Shown: positions 51,080 to 63,082 of the stretch, piece after piece | Layout: each line of letters begins with the position of its first letter | Numbering within the stretch: the stretch's first letter is position 1 | Origin: Agarophyton chilense | Taxonomy: Eukaryota; Rhodophyta; Florideophyceae; Gracilariales; Gracilariaceae | Length of the DNA: 64,000 bases | NCBI GenBank assembly: GCA_030374765.1 | Contig: JARGXX010000079.1 | Coordinates: 372,001 to 436,000 of the forward strand | Reading direction: 5' to 3' | The notes under the pieces: generated by a model | What the model was told of the DNA's origin: nothing | Databases searched by the model: none | Seen by the model: only the letters and a program-made list of their open reading frames with translations | Translations under genes and position numbers: made by a program

Positions 51080-51960
51080 ATTGATATATTACAGCTGTTC
51101 TATAAAAAAATAGTACAGTTTCTCTTTCTTACGCCGGCTTAATAAAGACAAATTTTATAAAAAACACAAAAATCGTGAGTTTCGAGAAACTTTGTATTTC
51201 ATATGCGGCAACAAAAGTCGGTTTTTTGTAATAAACGCTTTTTGAGCGTTTAGATGGTGACGACCGCCTTGGTTCACCTTTAATTGGCGCTGGATTTGCT
51301 CATTTCTGATGCAAACGATAGAGCGCTTCAAGGAATTTTTACGGGTTTAAAAACGGCAGTGACGCCATTAGACTGAGTACAGAGCCAAGGATGCGCTAGG
51401 CGCAAATATTTATAACAAGTTCGAGAGAATATGAAGCATTGGTGTTGAATGTTGCTTCCACGGTGACGCTGAATGCTTTCACTTCCGAGTCAGAACCTCG
51501 CATAGTTGAGTATTCGCTAGATGATATCGCAGACGGCGAAATTCCATTCCAATATAGAAAGATATCAGTACTTTTACAAAATATCATAAGAGCAATGAGA
51601 GTAATATACTTTTGGAAGACTACCTAATGGCTGTAGGTTGTGACCTTAACGCCGTATTATGCGGTTCTGTTATCCACAAAAGATGCTAAACAGTCTGACT
51701 TGGATGACATGCTCGCAGAAAAAGCCAGCGCAGTCGAGGTAGATATGGAACCCCACCATCAATTAGAGAATAAAAAAAGGGTAGGTTGATGGCAAAAGAG
51801 GCACGAATTTTGCTAAAAGATTTTTAAATTGCTAAAAAAGGAAGGGGTTCCACCACTTTAGTCGGGATTACTTCACCAGAGTTGGTCAAAGCCGACCGTA
51901 GCCGTTCTTACATTGACAATTCGGAGGCTGCTCGGTGCAAGAATTCGTGGGGCTTCTGGT
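51080..51960. repeat. Diverged segmental duplication, copy 2
   Basis: Counterpart of 50250-50900. Its longest plus frame (51439-51627, with EYSLDDIADGEIPFQYRK) is not recognised. Confidence 0.5.
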
Positions 51961-52874
51961 GCGGCAACAGCCAGCCTGTCCCTAACTGCGCGCCATAGTC
52001 GAAGCCGAAACCATTTCCGTTGCGTGCTGAATTTGTGGTTCTAAATAATTTTTCTTTCTTAATCGCTAGGTCGAAATAATAGCTTACTTACTATATTATT
52101 TTAGTACAACTGCACGACAAATGTGCGTCGCATTAACGAATATACACGAAGCGGTATGTGTTTCACTCGTTCGTTATACACAAGTCATACTTCTGCAGTG
52201 TTTTAGTATTTTTTTTGCGTAAGCAATTGTGTTAATGAGAAAAAAGTTGTAAAATGAAGCTCTATCAGAAACTGCACAAAACCAGAGTCTATAACCCAAG
52301 TCAGGTCGGTTTCTCGAATATATAATCCTAATAAATTCCTAAACATATAAAACCCAAAGATTCCGTAACTGCTCTGGCTTCGAAACCGCTCATCTTTTTC
52401 CATTTCTGAAGTCAATATCCAAATATGAGAGCATTTTACACATTGAAAACAACGTTTCGTCTTTCTCGGCCGTCATTTGTCTCCCTGAGACACACTTGTG
52501 ACTCGACCGTCATCTCTACATCAGCATGTGCTTTTTTTAGTAGCCTTCATGACGGTAAACCGTAAGAGCGCTCCCAAATAAGGCGAAGTTCGTGGGAAAA
52601 TCCTTAATGCTTTTTATGAGCTACGCAGCTCGCCAATATCGATTCGCAAATAATATAGACGTCAAAAAATGCCATGTTCTAAATAACAACGCATTTAAAG
52701 AATACAAGAACACCGAACCGCCCCAAAGCCAAGAAGCTGACAAATACAGTTCATCATGAAACAATCATATGTCATAAAGCATTCTTTACTCGTTTTTTTC
52801 AACCAATTTTCACCACTTCCTATAGATTGTGTCAAGGATCGCTAGAAAGTGGTACTTTCTAGAACGAATGTATT
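51961..52874. other. AT-rich spacer, no gene seen
   Basis: Only short frames. It ends at the LTR edge at 52875. Confidence 0.45.
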
Positions 52875-53508
52875 TGTATTATCCACTCTTGCGGGAAGAG
52901 CAGAATTCTGCGACTGCGTTCGGACTGCCGATGAGGTGCTTGAGACGAAGGAGAAAGGGGTGACAGAGCTACAAGACCAGCAAGCTGGAAGTGGGTTGTA
53001 AGTCCATTACACGCCAGCAAGGTTGAATATTGGAATTGTATAGTGTGGATAGTACGAGTTAACGAGACGGCTCGAGAAGTAGTTGTGGGCTAGCTCTTTC
53101 TTATAATTCGTCCGGAGCTCTGGGTGAGAAGTCCTAAGCGAGGAACAGAAGATTCCTAATACCCATTTTGTCTCTTTTAATAGGAGTAGGGGCTAATCTC
53201 TAGTACCTTATAAAATGTGTACCAGGGTAAGTGCCCAAATAATATATTAATAATTCCAAGTGGTCAGGCACTTAGCCAGTCCACTGTATGGATATGGTCT
53301 CTGATGGAATTATAGCTAGAAAAGGTAGTAAAGATAGACACATAGATCGCCACTGCATGTGCCTTTTCCAACATGGCAATCCCTTAGGGAGGGTCGCAAA
53401 CGAGCACGCCCTGTTGCCAGACACTCGATTCGTGCTACCACATGATCCGCCAATACATCCTGCCCGTGGGCATCCTTTGCTAAACACCACTTCATTTCAT
53501 AATATTAA
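52875..53508 (-). repeat. 3' LTR of the second chromovirus copy
   Basis: Reversed, it matches the LTR at 62205-62868 along its length (for example CTGTTCCTCGCTTAGGA and CGAGCCGTCTCGT), at roughly three bases in four by eye. It lacks the 88-bp tandem duplication seen there. Confidence 0.75.
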
Positions 53509-53639
53509 CTATGCTTCTCACTTTTGAGCTCCAACTGCGACTTCTCGATAAAAACGACATCGGTGTTTTCTACATATTAAATACCGCACACCCCCCAAAT
53601 TAAGCACAAACCTTGGGGGACGCAAGAAGTACTTATACG

Positions 53640-55430
53640 AATTCATCCCGGCTCTGCGGAAATTCATCTTCACCACGAAATCCTCGCCATGTAACCCACT
53701 CTTTTTGATCTCGACAGAGCTCTGTGTCTTACCGCTCTACAACTCGATCCTCAAAGATGATTCCGAACGCTGGGTCTAACCCATTCCACGCCTCCTCTGA
53801 GGATGTGCCTTCAGAGGCTCCGTTCAAAGCTGCAGGTTATGCGACAGAGGCTGCTGCGTCACTCGGTCCATACCGTTCTTTCCACACACCGTACTGTGGA
53901 TTCCGGTCAGTACCGTTCCCACAGACATCTGTAGCTTTGATTCCGAACGCGGTTTATGGTTCCACTCGTTGTGTGATCCGAGCTCCATATTGTCGTGCTT
54001 AGCGGATCTACCTGCATACTGTAGATTCCTCAGGACATGATTCTCTCGATAACGATGAAATATTTTTTAAAGCGACCTTGTTGAGCACTATTTGATCCAG
54101 TAGCTTTACGCGATGATGCATTGATGAAACAGTATGTAAACGGTGGTTATTTTTTCTACAGCATTCCGGTGCACACAATATGTAGCGAGGACTAGGAGAG
54201 CCATATTGCTTTTCCCGGCAATGCGATTGCGCGATATTCAATGAAAACACCGTCAGAAGCCAGAACGCGGTTCGTAAAGCTGATATATTAGCGTCTTCAA
54301 CGATCCATTAGTACGTTCATTCTTCCGCTGGATTGCTTACCAGGTATCTGGGAAGCCCGTACTAGCAGTGAAGGCTACTAGTACATCCTGACACTAATCG
54401 AAGTCGATGTAGATGGTTGGTTCGGCATACGAGGCGTGTGCGACGCAGATCTGTTTCTAAAAACCTCTTTTTGTGGGGATCTCCGCTTCCTTCGTAGTGG
54501 TGATATTCTATATTGCAATTATTTCCTTTGGGAACGCCGTACTCGACCACGATTAAACTTTTTGGTGCCATATCAAATGATTGAGATTGACGGCATCAGG
54601 CAGAACGTGTGCTTTGGGCGCTACACCACCATAAAAGGACATTGGGCAGCGATTTAAAAGTCCCGCAGTTGTCCTGTGGAACTCCCCCTACGATATCCTA
54701 CATTACATTTGCATTGGTGAATGACCCTTGTTCGAGATATTAGACCGTGGTTTATACCGAACCTTTCATCAAGATGGCCGTCTCCCTCCTTTGGGAAGCT
54801 TATGATACCATTAAAGTTTGTTACATGTCACCCACAGCACGAAGGTATGCGACGAAACTTAACATTTCCCTTTTCATGCGATCCCGTGCGATACATGCCG
54901 ATTCCCTTCATCTTGTGAATTTTCTCGACAGCATCGATTGGTCTGAAGTGCCAGCTGAACAATCGGACACCACGACCATTTCCATGGGCGAACACCGAGT
55001 GCTGGAGATTTCTTTTGCTACAACCCTTCGATGCGCCACTTTATTACCTCCGAGAAAACTCTCTTTGCTCGGTGAACCCGCCTGATACGTCATCGAACCA
55101 GCTCACTGGATATGCGTGCGATGCCACTCCATCTGAGAGCGGAGAAGAACCCTACGAGTAAACTACGGGAGCGGAGGCTGAACTCGGATACAAGGACAAC
55201 CCCAAACTAGGAATTGTGGCGGGTTCCGTTGATTGTTCCGCAGCGGCGGGAGTACCTCAAGATTATTTCTATGGGTTTTCCTAAACAACCGAGTGCCGTG
55301 CTGGGGGAATATCCTAGTTTGGATCCGCTGAGGAAGTTTCTTTTAGACGCGAGTTGGCCAGTGGACCGATTAGATGGTGATCTCGAACAGCTTCTTGAGA
55401 ATTTACATGACCGCACGTCTCTTTGATGAT
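53640..55430 (+). pseudogene. Broken relative of the antisense ORF
   Basis: Plus-strand pieces resemble the core of the antisense protein coded at 38120-36264: FLVPYQMIEIDGIRQ at about 54559 (compare FLVPYPHVELERIRN) and LLWEAYDTIKVCYMSP at about 54786 (compare LLWDAHDHFRIWYIPP), followed by a WSEVP/WDRVP match. Similarity is at the protein level, in the same order, and the strand is again opposite to the element's pol. The place, between LTR and chromodomain, is also the same. It is a fossil with several breaks. Confidence 0.65.
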
Positions 55431-55489
55431 CCTAGATATGCCTCCTAGTCAACACCCTTGCGGTGATCTCCTTATACCAGTAAAACCTT

Positions 55490-55630
55490 AGTGACTTCTT
55501 TTCTTCAAGTTTCCTTCCTCTCTTCTAGACTCCTTCCCTTCTTGTTTCTCGAGTTTTTCTCTTCTTCTTCATTTCTCGGTGAATTTATGTCTTAACGATT
55601 CCTTCTTCTATTGAAGTCTTCTTTCTTTCT
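55490..55630. repeat. Pyrimidine tract (purine-rich on the element's sense strand)
   Basis: A CTT-rich run lies between the chromodomain piece and the antisense relic, matching the place of the GAA-rich tract at 36030-36210 in the whole element. Confidence 0.5.
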
Positions 55631-56148
55631 CGCCTTCGAGTTTTTACTACAATCGTAGCCCACAATTGGATATGGGGTGTGGCCATGAGTCCAATTAACG
55701 AGGAGTTGATCTCTTTAGCGAGTGGTTCTTGTACGCGACTATGGTATCGCACGAGCTGCGTACGAGGAATATGAGGTATATTTTCCAATGAATGTGCTTC
55801 CGAAAGACAACCATACCAACGGATTCGATACATAAGTTTTCTGATGTCCTCATGCTCGCCATTTTCACAAACGCGATTCAGAGCATACTCCTGGAAATTT
55901 CCCAGTGTTTCCGCTGTTGGTGCAAAACTCCTGCTAACCGGTTTGAAACGCCATAAAATTGACCAAAGCGTCTTTGTGATAGCAGTCTGAGGGTTCTGAA
56001 GCTTTCGGTCGTCGAGTAATTGTCGTTCTGCCCCCACCGGCCTTATAGTCACTCTTTGACAACTCTTCTCAGCAAATGAGCTGTCCTGTTTTCTAGATTC
56101 CATAGTAGTATACATTTTTCTACTCTTTGAATTATTTCGTGGGTACAT
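55585..56148 (-). pseudogene. Chromodomain piece of the second chromovirus copy
   Basis: The minus strand encodes YRIRWYGCLSEAHSLENI followed by a helix with QLVRYHSR, which matches YQVRWYGFSPDEDTLEPI and KVLSYHRR of the chromodomain ORF at 35635. It lies downstream of the integrase tail, not fused to it, as in the whole element. Confidence 0.65.
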
Positions 56149-56619
56149 TTTCTTCGGCTAATCCGATCCTGATCCATGTTTGCAGGAATCATTGTCGCTG
56201 CGCAGTTGTAGTTGGTTTTCCATAAGTATTTCATTTCCACGGGGACTAAAACTGGGTTTTCAGAGAATAGCGATGTACCAGTTTGAACGGCTACGTTCGA
56301 GTCGGTCTCGACTTCCGTTGCCTGTGGTATCGGTTTCACAGTCCTTTGCTTCTCACCAGCGAGGTGATTTCTTGTATTCTTGGGCGTTGCAGCCCAGATC
56401 GCTTTGACTGCATGTGTTTCTGACAAAGATGTCTACACCAGAAGAGGAAGAGATACCTGTTCTTCTTCTTACGCGCGAGGGGTGGGAGCCAGTTTCGGTG
56501 CAATAGCGAATGGCTTTTCATTTGATGGTTCAGCCTGATGCGGCAATGGCGCGTTGTCGCAGTAACTCTTCTCCCGTTCATCGGAGGGAAATTCTAAAAC
56601 ATTTTTTCCTGCTTTCATG

Positions 56620-58745
56620 TTACACCTTGGGTTTTACGTGTGTGCGCGTGCCCAGGGGAATATCCAGACACTTCGGAGGCTGCCTATGATTGGCGTACAA
56701 AACCTCTGGCGGTGAGAGATCAAGAGATTTCTCCTCCGCTCGAGCCACTGGTGGCGGTTCACTCTCTGAAGAGTCACGTAGTGTATTGCCTTGCTGGTCC
56801 GCCTCATTTGCTTTACCAGTTGCACTAGATAAATGATCCTGTTCTTGCATATCAGGCGCGACCACAACACGATCGCGTGATACATGTTCTACTTTCTCAC
56901 TAGTATCGATGAGTACGGTGTCACCATTGAAGTTAAACGTCTTGTATCGGCCTGCCGCTTTCGGCAATAACTTCTGACGAGACTTATCCTGCTTTTCAGG
57001 TCTCTCGACACGCACGAAAACGTGACCTTCTACTCGGATTACCGAATTTCTTTTTTGCATTCTATATTCATATTTTCTCTTTTAGCGAGCCTGCGTTTGA
57101 GAGAACTTCTTAGTGGCTTCTTTCGCTCTGATCTTCAAGGCATTCATCCATTTTAGATGGTACTTAACAGTCGGTGGCGTGTCCAATCCTGTCTCGTCGT
57201 CGAGCACAACATATAAAACAGGAGAGCTACGCAAGAGCACGAGTCGATGGAGGCCGTCTTCGTAGAGGTATGCTCTTGCTTATTGTACACGTAGCACAGA
57301 GTATCCGTAAACAAGTCCCATGTTTTCGGGTCTTCTGCTATGTATTTTCGTAAGGCTGCTATCAGCATGCTTTTGAAACGCCTCCCTTTACCGTTTCATT
57401 GCGGATGGTAGCTCGTGAAAAAACTCGTTTCGAAAGCCTGTAATACGGTAAACATTCTGAAAGAACTTCGCAACGAATTAGTTTCCATTATCGGAGAACA
57501 GGACTTCTGGTGATCCATATAAAATAACCCAGTGTTTGATTATCACCCGTCCGATTACGGTGGGGGTGATTCGCTTAAGCCGTAGAGTCTGCACTGACTT
57601 TGAGAAGCGGTCTTTGATTACGAACAAGTAGGGATAGCCTCGCCATGAGCGAATCAATTCTCCAAGAATGTCACTACTGATGTAATGTAGAGCCGCTTTT
57701 GCTGTGAAAAACTTCAGTTGTTTCCGCTTCTTGGAAAGTTTCACTAGATTCTTAGCACATGTCCTACACAACTTCAGTGTAGCGTGGCAGTCCATTGTCA
57801 AGTTTGGCCAAGAAAAATCTCTTTTTAGAGTCAAAATGACCTTCGTTTCTCCTGGATGACCAAACAGTTTGCTGTAGTGCGCCTGATGGAATATTCGAAT
57901 CTTCAAGAAAGATGGAACCACGATTTGATCATGCTTTGAGACATATCCTAGAAGTGTTCCTCATAAATCGCGTGAAAAAGAAAGATCCTTTCCTTCGTCG
58001 AGACGAGAGCGTATCGACGCACAAAACTTATCGGTGTGCTGCTCATTGAGCAGCTCGGTGCACGAGATTCGCTTTAGTAGATCTGAAGGTATAGTTTCTG
58101 CTAAGGGAAGGAACTGTTCTGCATCCTAATAATCACTAATTTTTTCTTTTTCCTCTTATCTAAAACAGTTTGAATGGATGTTTATAAAAAGTCAAGGTAA
58201 CTCTTCATCGTTTTCTTCTTGGGTGTCCCTAAATGTTTTAAGTCGCGATTGCGCCTCGGCTTAGACAATGGCCAGTTTCTTCTTGTCATTCACTTCGAAA
58301 TGTAATTCATAAAGGTGCAATCGCCATCGGTGGAAAAAACCGTATGGTCTGTGCTGGACTGTAACCATCGTACAGATGAATGATCCAAGTTGACGGAAAA
58401 TCTTTCTCTTTGTCGATAGGGTCTCAAAGTGGTAAGAGCCCTAAAAACAGCAAGGCATTCCATTTTTGAGACTGAATACTTACTTCCGGTTGTGTTCAGC
58501 GATTTTGACCAGTAACCAATGCGTTTGCGTGTACCAATAGGGGGGGTTTGGAAAAGGGCGGACCCTACTTGGTATTTGATGGAGTCGGGCTTCACTGAGT
58601 ACGGAAGATTGGGGACGGGTAGCGCCAGGACTGGGACTGGGACTGTAATAATGCTGAACTTAAGCTTTTCAAACGACTCACTCGAAATCTTTCAGCTGTA
58701 ATGGGTTTCCCTTCCAAAACATTGGGTTGAGCGGTGCCGCTGTAT
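56620..58745 (-). pseudogene. Broken pol region of the second chromovirus copy
   Basis: Minus-strand pieces resemble the integrase C-terminus (VEGHVFVRVERPEKQDK, 57.0 kb), the integrase core and zinc-binding part (57478-57921, with HPGETKVILTLKRDFSWP and LFSDNG), and RNase H (58290-58595, with IGYWSKSLN). Similarity to the open pol frame at 30744-35084 is clear. It is broken in several places. Confidence 0.75.
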
Positions 58746-58750
58746 GTAAA

Positions 58751-59192
58751 TGTGAAGGAGAGATGATAATGGTTGAGCCCTGTAAACCGCCGGGCCCTGA
58801 AGGATCTTGCAGATCACACGTGTATAGTTCGACCTCAGAAGGACTCAAGTAGATTATTAAATTAATTATTGTAATATATTAACACTACAGTGCCAGGGAG
58901 ATCTCAGCGCCTCGCCAGTTCTATTTACTTGGCTCGAGTGACGCTTCCCACTTAGAGTACGGTAGGCACCGTTAGGATACTAAATAACCCCCTTTGGTAT
59001 ATTAGTTCCACCCTTTGGTCTTCAAGCCATCGTTTCCGTAGCTCCAACCTGTAGTACTACGCATTAAACGCCAGCCCATTGCACCAAGTACTCTGGGAGT
59101 GCCACCGTCAAGGATTCGAACCTTAGGACCCGCTCTACCACGCTACCCCCGGTTGAGACCCGTGCGCTGACTTAACCCGTCATTGCGTTTCA
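58751..59192 (+). repeat. 5' LTR of the element at 58751
   Basis: 442 bp, TGTGAAGGAG...GCGTTTCA. The boundaries follow from the solo LTR at 6620-7060, which has a target duplication. Confidence 0.8.
59094..59150 (-). other. tRNA-like module inside the LTR
   Basis: The minus strand has TAGCGTGGTAGAGCG (A-box-like), GGTTCGAATCC (B-box-like), and ends GGGGGT and ACTCCC that can pair like an acceptor stem. The anticodon arm is missing. It is the counterpart of 6661-6717 and is antisense to the LTR. Confidence 0.5.
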
Positions 59193-59226
59193 TTTTAGTC
59201 TTCCGACTTGGAAACCTTTGGAATAA

Positions 59227-61443
59227 TTGAACGGGCCACTGGAACGAAGAATGATCCGGATTCTAACCTTTGGTTTAATTCCCCAACGGACCAGAAGTAC
59301 AAAAGCAACCGCCATTATAGATGCAGGAAACACACCCAACCGACCCAACCATAGGAGTCCTACAGCAGGACTAAGTGCGACTACAACGCCGGCGATGTCG
59401 CCTGACTCTCAGGTTGATACCGCCAGCGACCGCAGGAGCAGGAGGAGCCAGCCGCAAGAAGTACTGACCCTACTGGATAATACTGAAAGGATTCGCCGAG
59501 AACCCTGGGTGGAAGCGCGTTTACGAGAACGCCTCAACAAGGCCACCTCTAGGCCAGGGACACCTCAAGGGGGAACCCCCCAGACCGAAGGAATTCGAGA
59601 AAACCTGCCCGCAGGTCTTGCCGACCTTCTCTGGCCCCGTCTCCGTGAGCTCTGCTTAACCCACGTGGATTCCATTATGGACGTGCGACTCGCTACAGCG
59701 ATCGCTGACCATACGGATTACTTCATCGCGCGAATCGTCCCTAAGGTATTGGAGTCTGACTTTTTCATAGAATCCCTCCTCCAGGCCGTTTAAGTAGCCG
59801 TCACCCGCCAGGCAAGTAATTTGGTCCCTAGGACCACTCCACCACAAGTTAACCATCCGATGTCCGTATGGCAACCCCCTACCGAACCCCCAGGAGCGGC
59901 GGACTTATCCGCCCCTCGCCGGGAATACCATCAGGAAAACCCCATGGTGGGCCAATCTGGGAGCAGAAGAGAAGCTCCGCATCTAGATGAGAGATAGGTT
60001 GCCCATCAGGAGAATCCAAGGGAGGGACAAGTGAGGAGCAGAAGAGAAGATCCGCGTCTAGAAGAGAGACCGCTGGCCCCACCCGAAAGATTATATGAGG
60101 TACAACGACCTCAGGGCTCCATCGGATCAGAAAGATAGATCAATCCTTCAGGTCCCTACTCCGCTGGAAAGAAAAGAAGCAGCCGAAGGAGGAATAAAAA
60201 CAAAAGAGGCAAGAGAAGAGTCCATTCGGACACGAGTGATTCCGAATCGGCCTCGACCGAGACGACTGACTCGGAAGCAGATGAGGCTGCCGTTCGAGGC
60301 CTCAGACCACTGACAACCATAAACTAACTTTTCCTTAAAGTTCTAAACTACCAAAATTACCGGCTGGCCGACAGAGCCGCGAAATATTCTGGTTCGGTGG
60401 CTCGCAGAGTCACCAAATGGACCAAAGGGATGCAACTAACCATTACAGACAAGTTCTCGGGTTTCGATCCCATTGCTGTCCTTAGGTTTCTCAGTTTGTT
60501 CCGTACGGCCTGCGATCAGAACGGTGTCCACGAGGGCGCCTCTCTGTACCTTTTCCAATTCTTCCTTACAGGACAGGCGCGTGACCGAGTGGTTTCGAGG
60601 ATATCTGGCACAACTGACCTTGTGGATGCTCAAGACCGTGAGCTCCTCAGGTCATACCCTCAGGTTGTTCATTACCTCTTGGAAACTTACGCCACGGATG
60701 ACGTCATAATGGATGCCCACCAGGAAGGAATATTCTTTAGACAGAGCTCCAAAATGACCGAATCGGCTTTTGCAGACGACCTATGGAAGAAGGGTTGCCG
60801 ATGTGGAAACGTGTTCACCGAAGGACGGCTTAAGAACCACTTCATCACGAAATTTCTCCCTGCCATTCGGACACATGTGTGCAATTACCATACGGAAAAC
60901 CCGCAATACTCTTTCCTAACGCTCGTTACCCACGCCAAGGGTTATGGCAAAACCTACAGGACTTCAAGGCGCAACGCTGATATAACCAGAGGACACGCAA
61001 CTCCATTGCGTAAACCCAACCAAGCCCATTTGGTTAGCTCCACGGAGTCGGACATGGATGCTTCACTCATTCACGCCGTATCGGGAGATGTCTTCGCGGT
61101 CAATTTCAGTGCTCCTCCGTCCGGGCCCCCATCATACACCTTCCAAGGAACTACAGCGACCACTGGACCACCCACACCTAAGTATTCTCCCTTTCCGCCC
61201 CGCAAGGACGTTTTTGTTCACTCCCCAGAGGCCTGCTTCCTCTGCCTGTACCTGATCCAACCTTGTGACTGTACGAAAAATCTGCCTGAGGACGCACTAA
61301 AAACCCTCCTATCCCTAAGGCAAGAGAGTTACCGGTTGCGGAGATCCGAAAGAATGTATAACCGGTCACAGCAACGAACCACAGGGACCCCTGGAATCTC
61401 ACGCTATATCACGCCTCCGGACACTCTGATCAAAGCCCCATAG
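59227..61443 (+). pseudogene. Gag region of the element at 58751
   Basis: Two larger plus-strand frames (59227-59793 and 60397-61443) flank a Gln/Glu/Arg-rich middle. The second contains a capsid-like stretch (FSGFDPIAVLRFLSLFRTA, compare FTGTDPILVLDFLARFVQEA of the whole element) and a Cys-rich segment CFLCLYLIQPCDC. It resembles the gag of the chromovirus and is broken. Confidence 0.65.
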
Positions 61444-62204
61444 GTCCACGCCATTGTAGATCCTACGGACGACCCCGTGGAAGAACCCTATCTTCAGGAA
61501 GAAACGGAAAATCCATCGGAAAACTGCTAGAGGGACGACTCGAGGCAAATCCTCCCTCATTAAGCCCCTGCTTCCACCATTTGGACGGTCATGAGCCAAA
61601 GAGCTCCTCATTTCCCAATACAAACCACCCACAATGGACCACTCAGGATGAACCAAAATTGGAACACAGTGAAGACCCCGTCTGTATGCTCAAAAAAAAG
61701 AGATCTATACAGTTCGAGTAACCGTAGGACTTCGTTCCAACAACTCTCGAGTGACCACAGCTGTATTGGACACAGGCGCTGGTCCCAACTTGGTCCATCC
61801 TAAGTTGCTCCTACTGGGCTGGTAAGATCTCGTTCAGGCAAGGAAGACCCCAAGGATTACCGATGCGTCTCGTAGACCGATGGACATTAAAGGAATAGTA
61901 CTACTTTACCTCCAGGCTGGACAATTCAAAGTCCGCACGTGGTTTCTTCTATGTCCTAACGTGGGCCCCGAGGCAATCCTAGGGACCTCCTCTATCGACC
62001 GATACATCTAGGCCATTTATCCCGGCCTCAGGAAAGTTGCGTTTCACCGCGCACCTTCCATCTCCATAACTGGATCAACCACAGGGCCAGAAGCTAACCG
62101 CGAACGAGCGGTTGTTGTAGTATTCTACTATGTCGGGGAATCCGATAGGTTGGTTTTTCGCGAAGTCGCGGTTGGAACTCATAAGTGAGTGATGTCATCA
62201 AACT

Positions 62205-62868
62205 TGTGATATGAAACGGCACACCGCGTATGATGCCAGGAGGCAGGGTACATTGTTGGAACACGTGGCATCACGAGTGGAGTGGCTTGCAACGGCGCAT
62301 GTACTGGCGATCCACGAGGCGGGTTTTACTACCCTTTGTAGATGTAAGTCCATTAGGGACCGTACCCATACAGTGGTTTCGCTAAGTGGCTGACCTGGGT
62401 ATTATTTATATATTTATTTGAGCACTCACCCTGGCACACAGTATATAGTGCACCAGAGGTGAGCGCCGACTCCAAGTAAAGGAGACAACATGGGCATCAT
62501 GACTATTCTGTTCCTCGCTTAGGATTCCTTAACCGGAGATCCGGACGAGCTATAATAGATAGTCAGCCCGCAACCACTTCACGAGCCGTCTCGTACCTAC
62601 GCTCCATCAACGTTTTACAGTTGCACTGTTCACCCTCGCTGGCGAGTAGTCGCCTTACACCCCACTTCACGAGCCGTCTCGTACCTACGCTCCATCAACG
62701 TTTTACAGTTGCACTGTTCACCCTCGCTGGCGAGTAGTCGCCTTACACCCCACTTCCAGCTCGCTGGTGTTGTACCTCTACCACCCCTTTTCCTTCGCCG
62801 CAAGCGACCCATCGGCAGTCCGAACGCTTTCGCAGGTGTCTGCTCTCTCCGTTAGAGCGGATACTACA
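62205..62868 (+). repeat. 5' LTR of the right-edge element
   Basis: It begins TGTGATATGAAACGG and ends GCGGATACTACA, two bases before the primer-binding site. The homologous LTR (reversed) at 52875-53508 supports both ends. It contains an 88-bp tandem duplication. Confidence 0.75.
62574..62756 (+). repeat. Exact 88-bp tandem duplication in the LTR
   Basis: 62574-62661 and 62662-62749 are identical, and the first 7 bases of a third unit follow. The related LTR at 52.9-53.5 kb has a single copy, so the duplication is recent in this lineage. Confidence 0.9.
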
Positions 62869-63082
62869 AGTGGTCTCTCGACTTAGAACCACTGTGGTCA
62901 GCTGCACTGAACACTTCGTTCCTGGAACGTGGAATCGATATCGATACTTGGAAGAAGTGGAATCACTGCAGTTATTGTTTATCGAACCTCCTCCGGCAAT
63001 TGCGGAATTCATCGTGGTTGAACACGTGGTCCGGAAGTCGAAGACACCATTTGGTTCGCACCTGGACTCAGGTTTGGTCTAG

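Larger units (their letters stand above)
52875..58750 (-). mobile_element. Decayed Ty3/gypsy chromovirus (second copy)
   Basis: From low to high coordinate: 3' LTR (52875-53508), a plus-strand (antisense) ORF relic, a pyrimidine tract, a chromodomain piece, integrase (56.6-57.9 kb), RNase H and the edge of reverse transcriptase (58.3-58.75 kb). All but the antisense relic read on the minus strand. The parts and their order match the whole element at 27375-39117. It stops at 58750, where another element has inserted. Its gag, protease and 5' LTR are not in the window. An old copy broken in many places (about ten or more). Confidence 0.85.
58751..62204 (+). mobile_element. Ty3/gypsy-type element, 5' part, inserted in the second chromovirus copy
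   Basis: It opens with an LTR (58751-59192), a primer-binding-like site (59196-59213, TAGTCTTCCGACTTGGAA), a gag region (59227-61443) and a protease-like region (about 61.58-62.1 kb, around LDTGAGPNLVHPK). It is then cut by another element at 62205, and its pol and 3' LTR are not seen. The LTR matches the solo LTR at 6620-7060. Orientation is opposite to the host element. Broken in several places. Confidence 0.75.

Noticed and set aside
59094-59150. A genuine tRNA gene on the minus strand
   Set aside because: D-arm-like and T-arm-like parts are present, but the anticodon arm is missing. It is also part of a repeated LTR.
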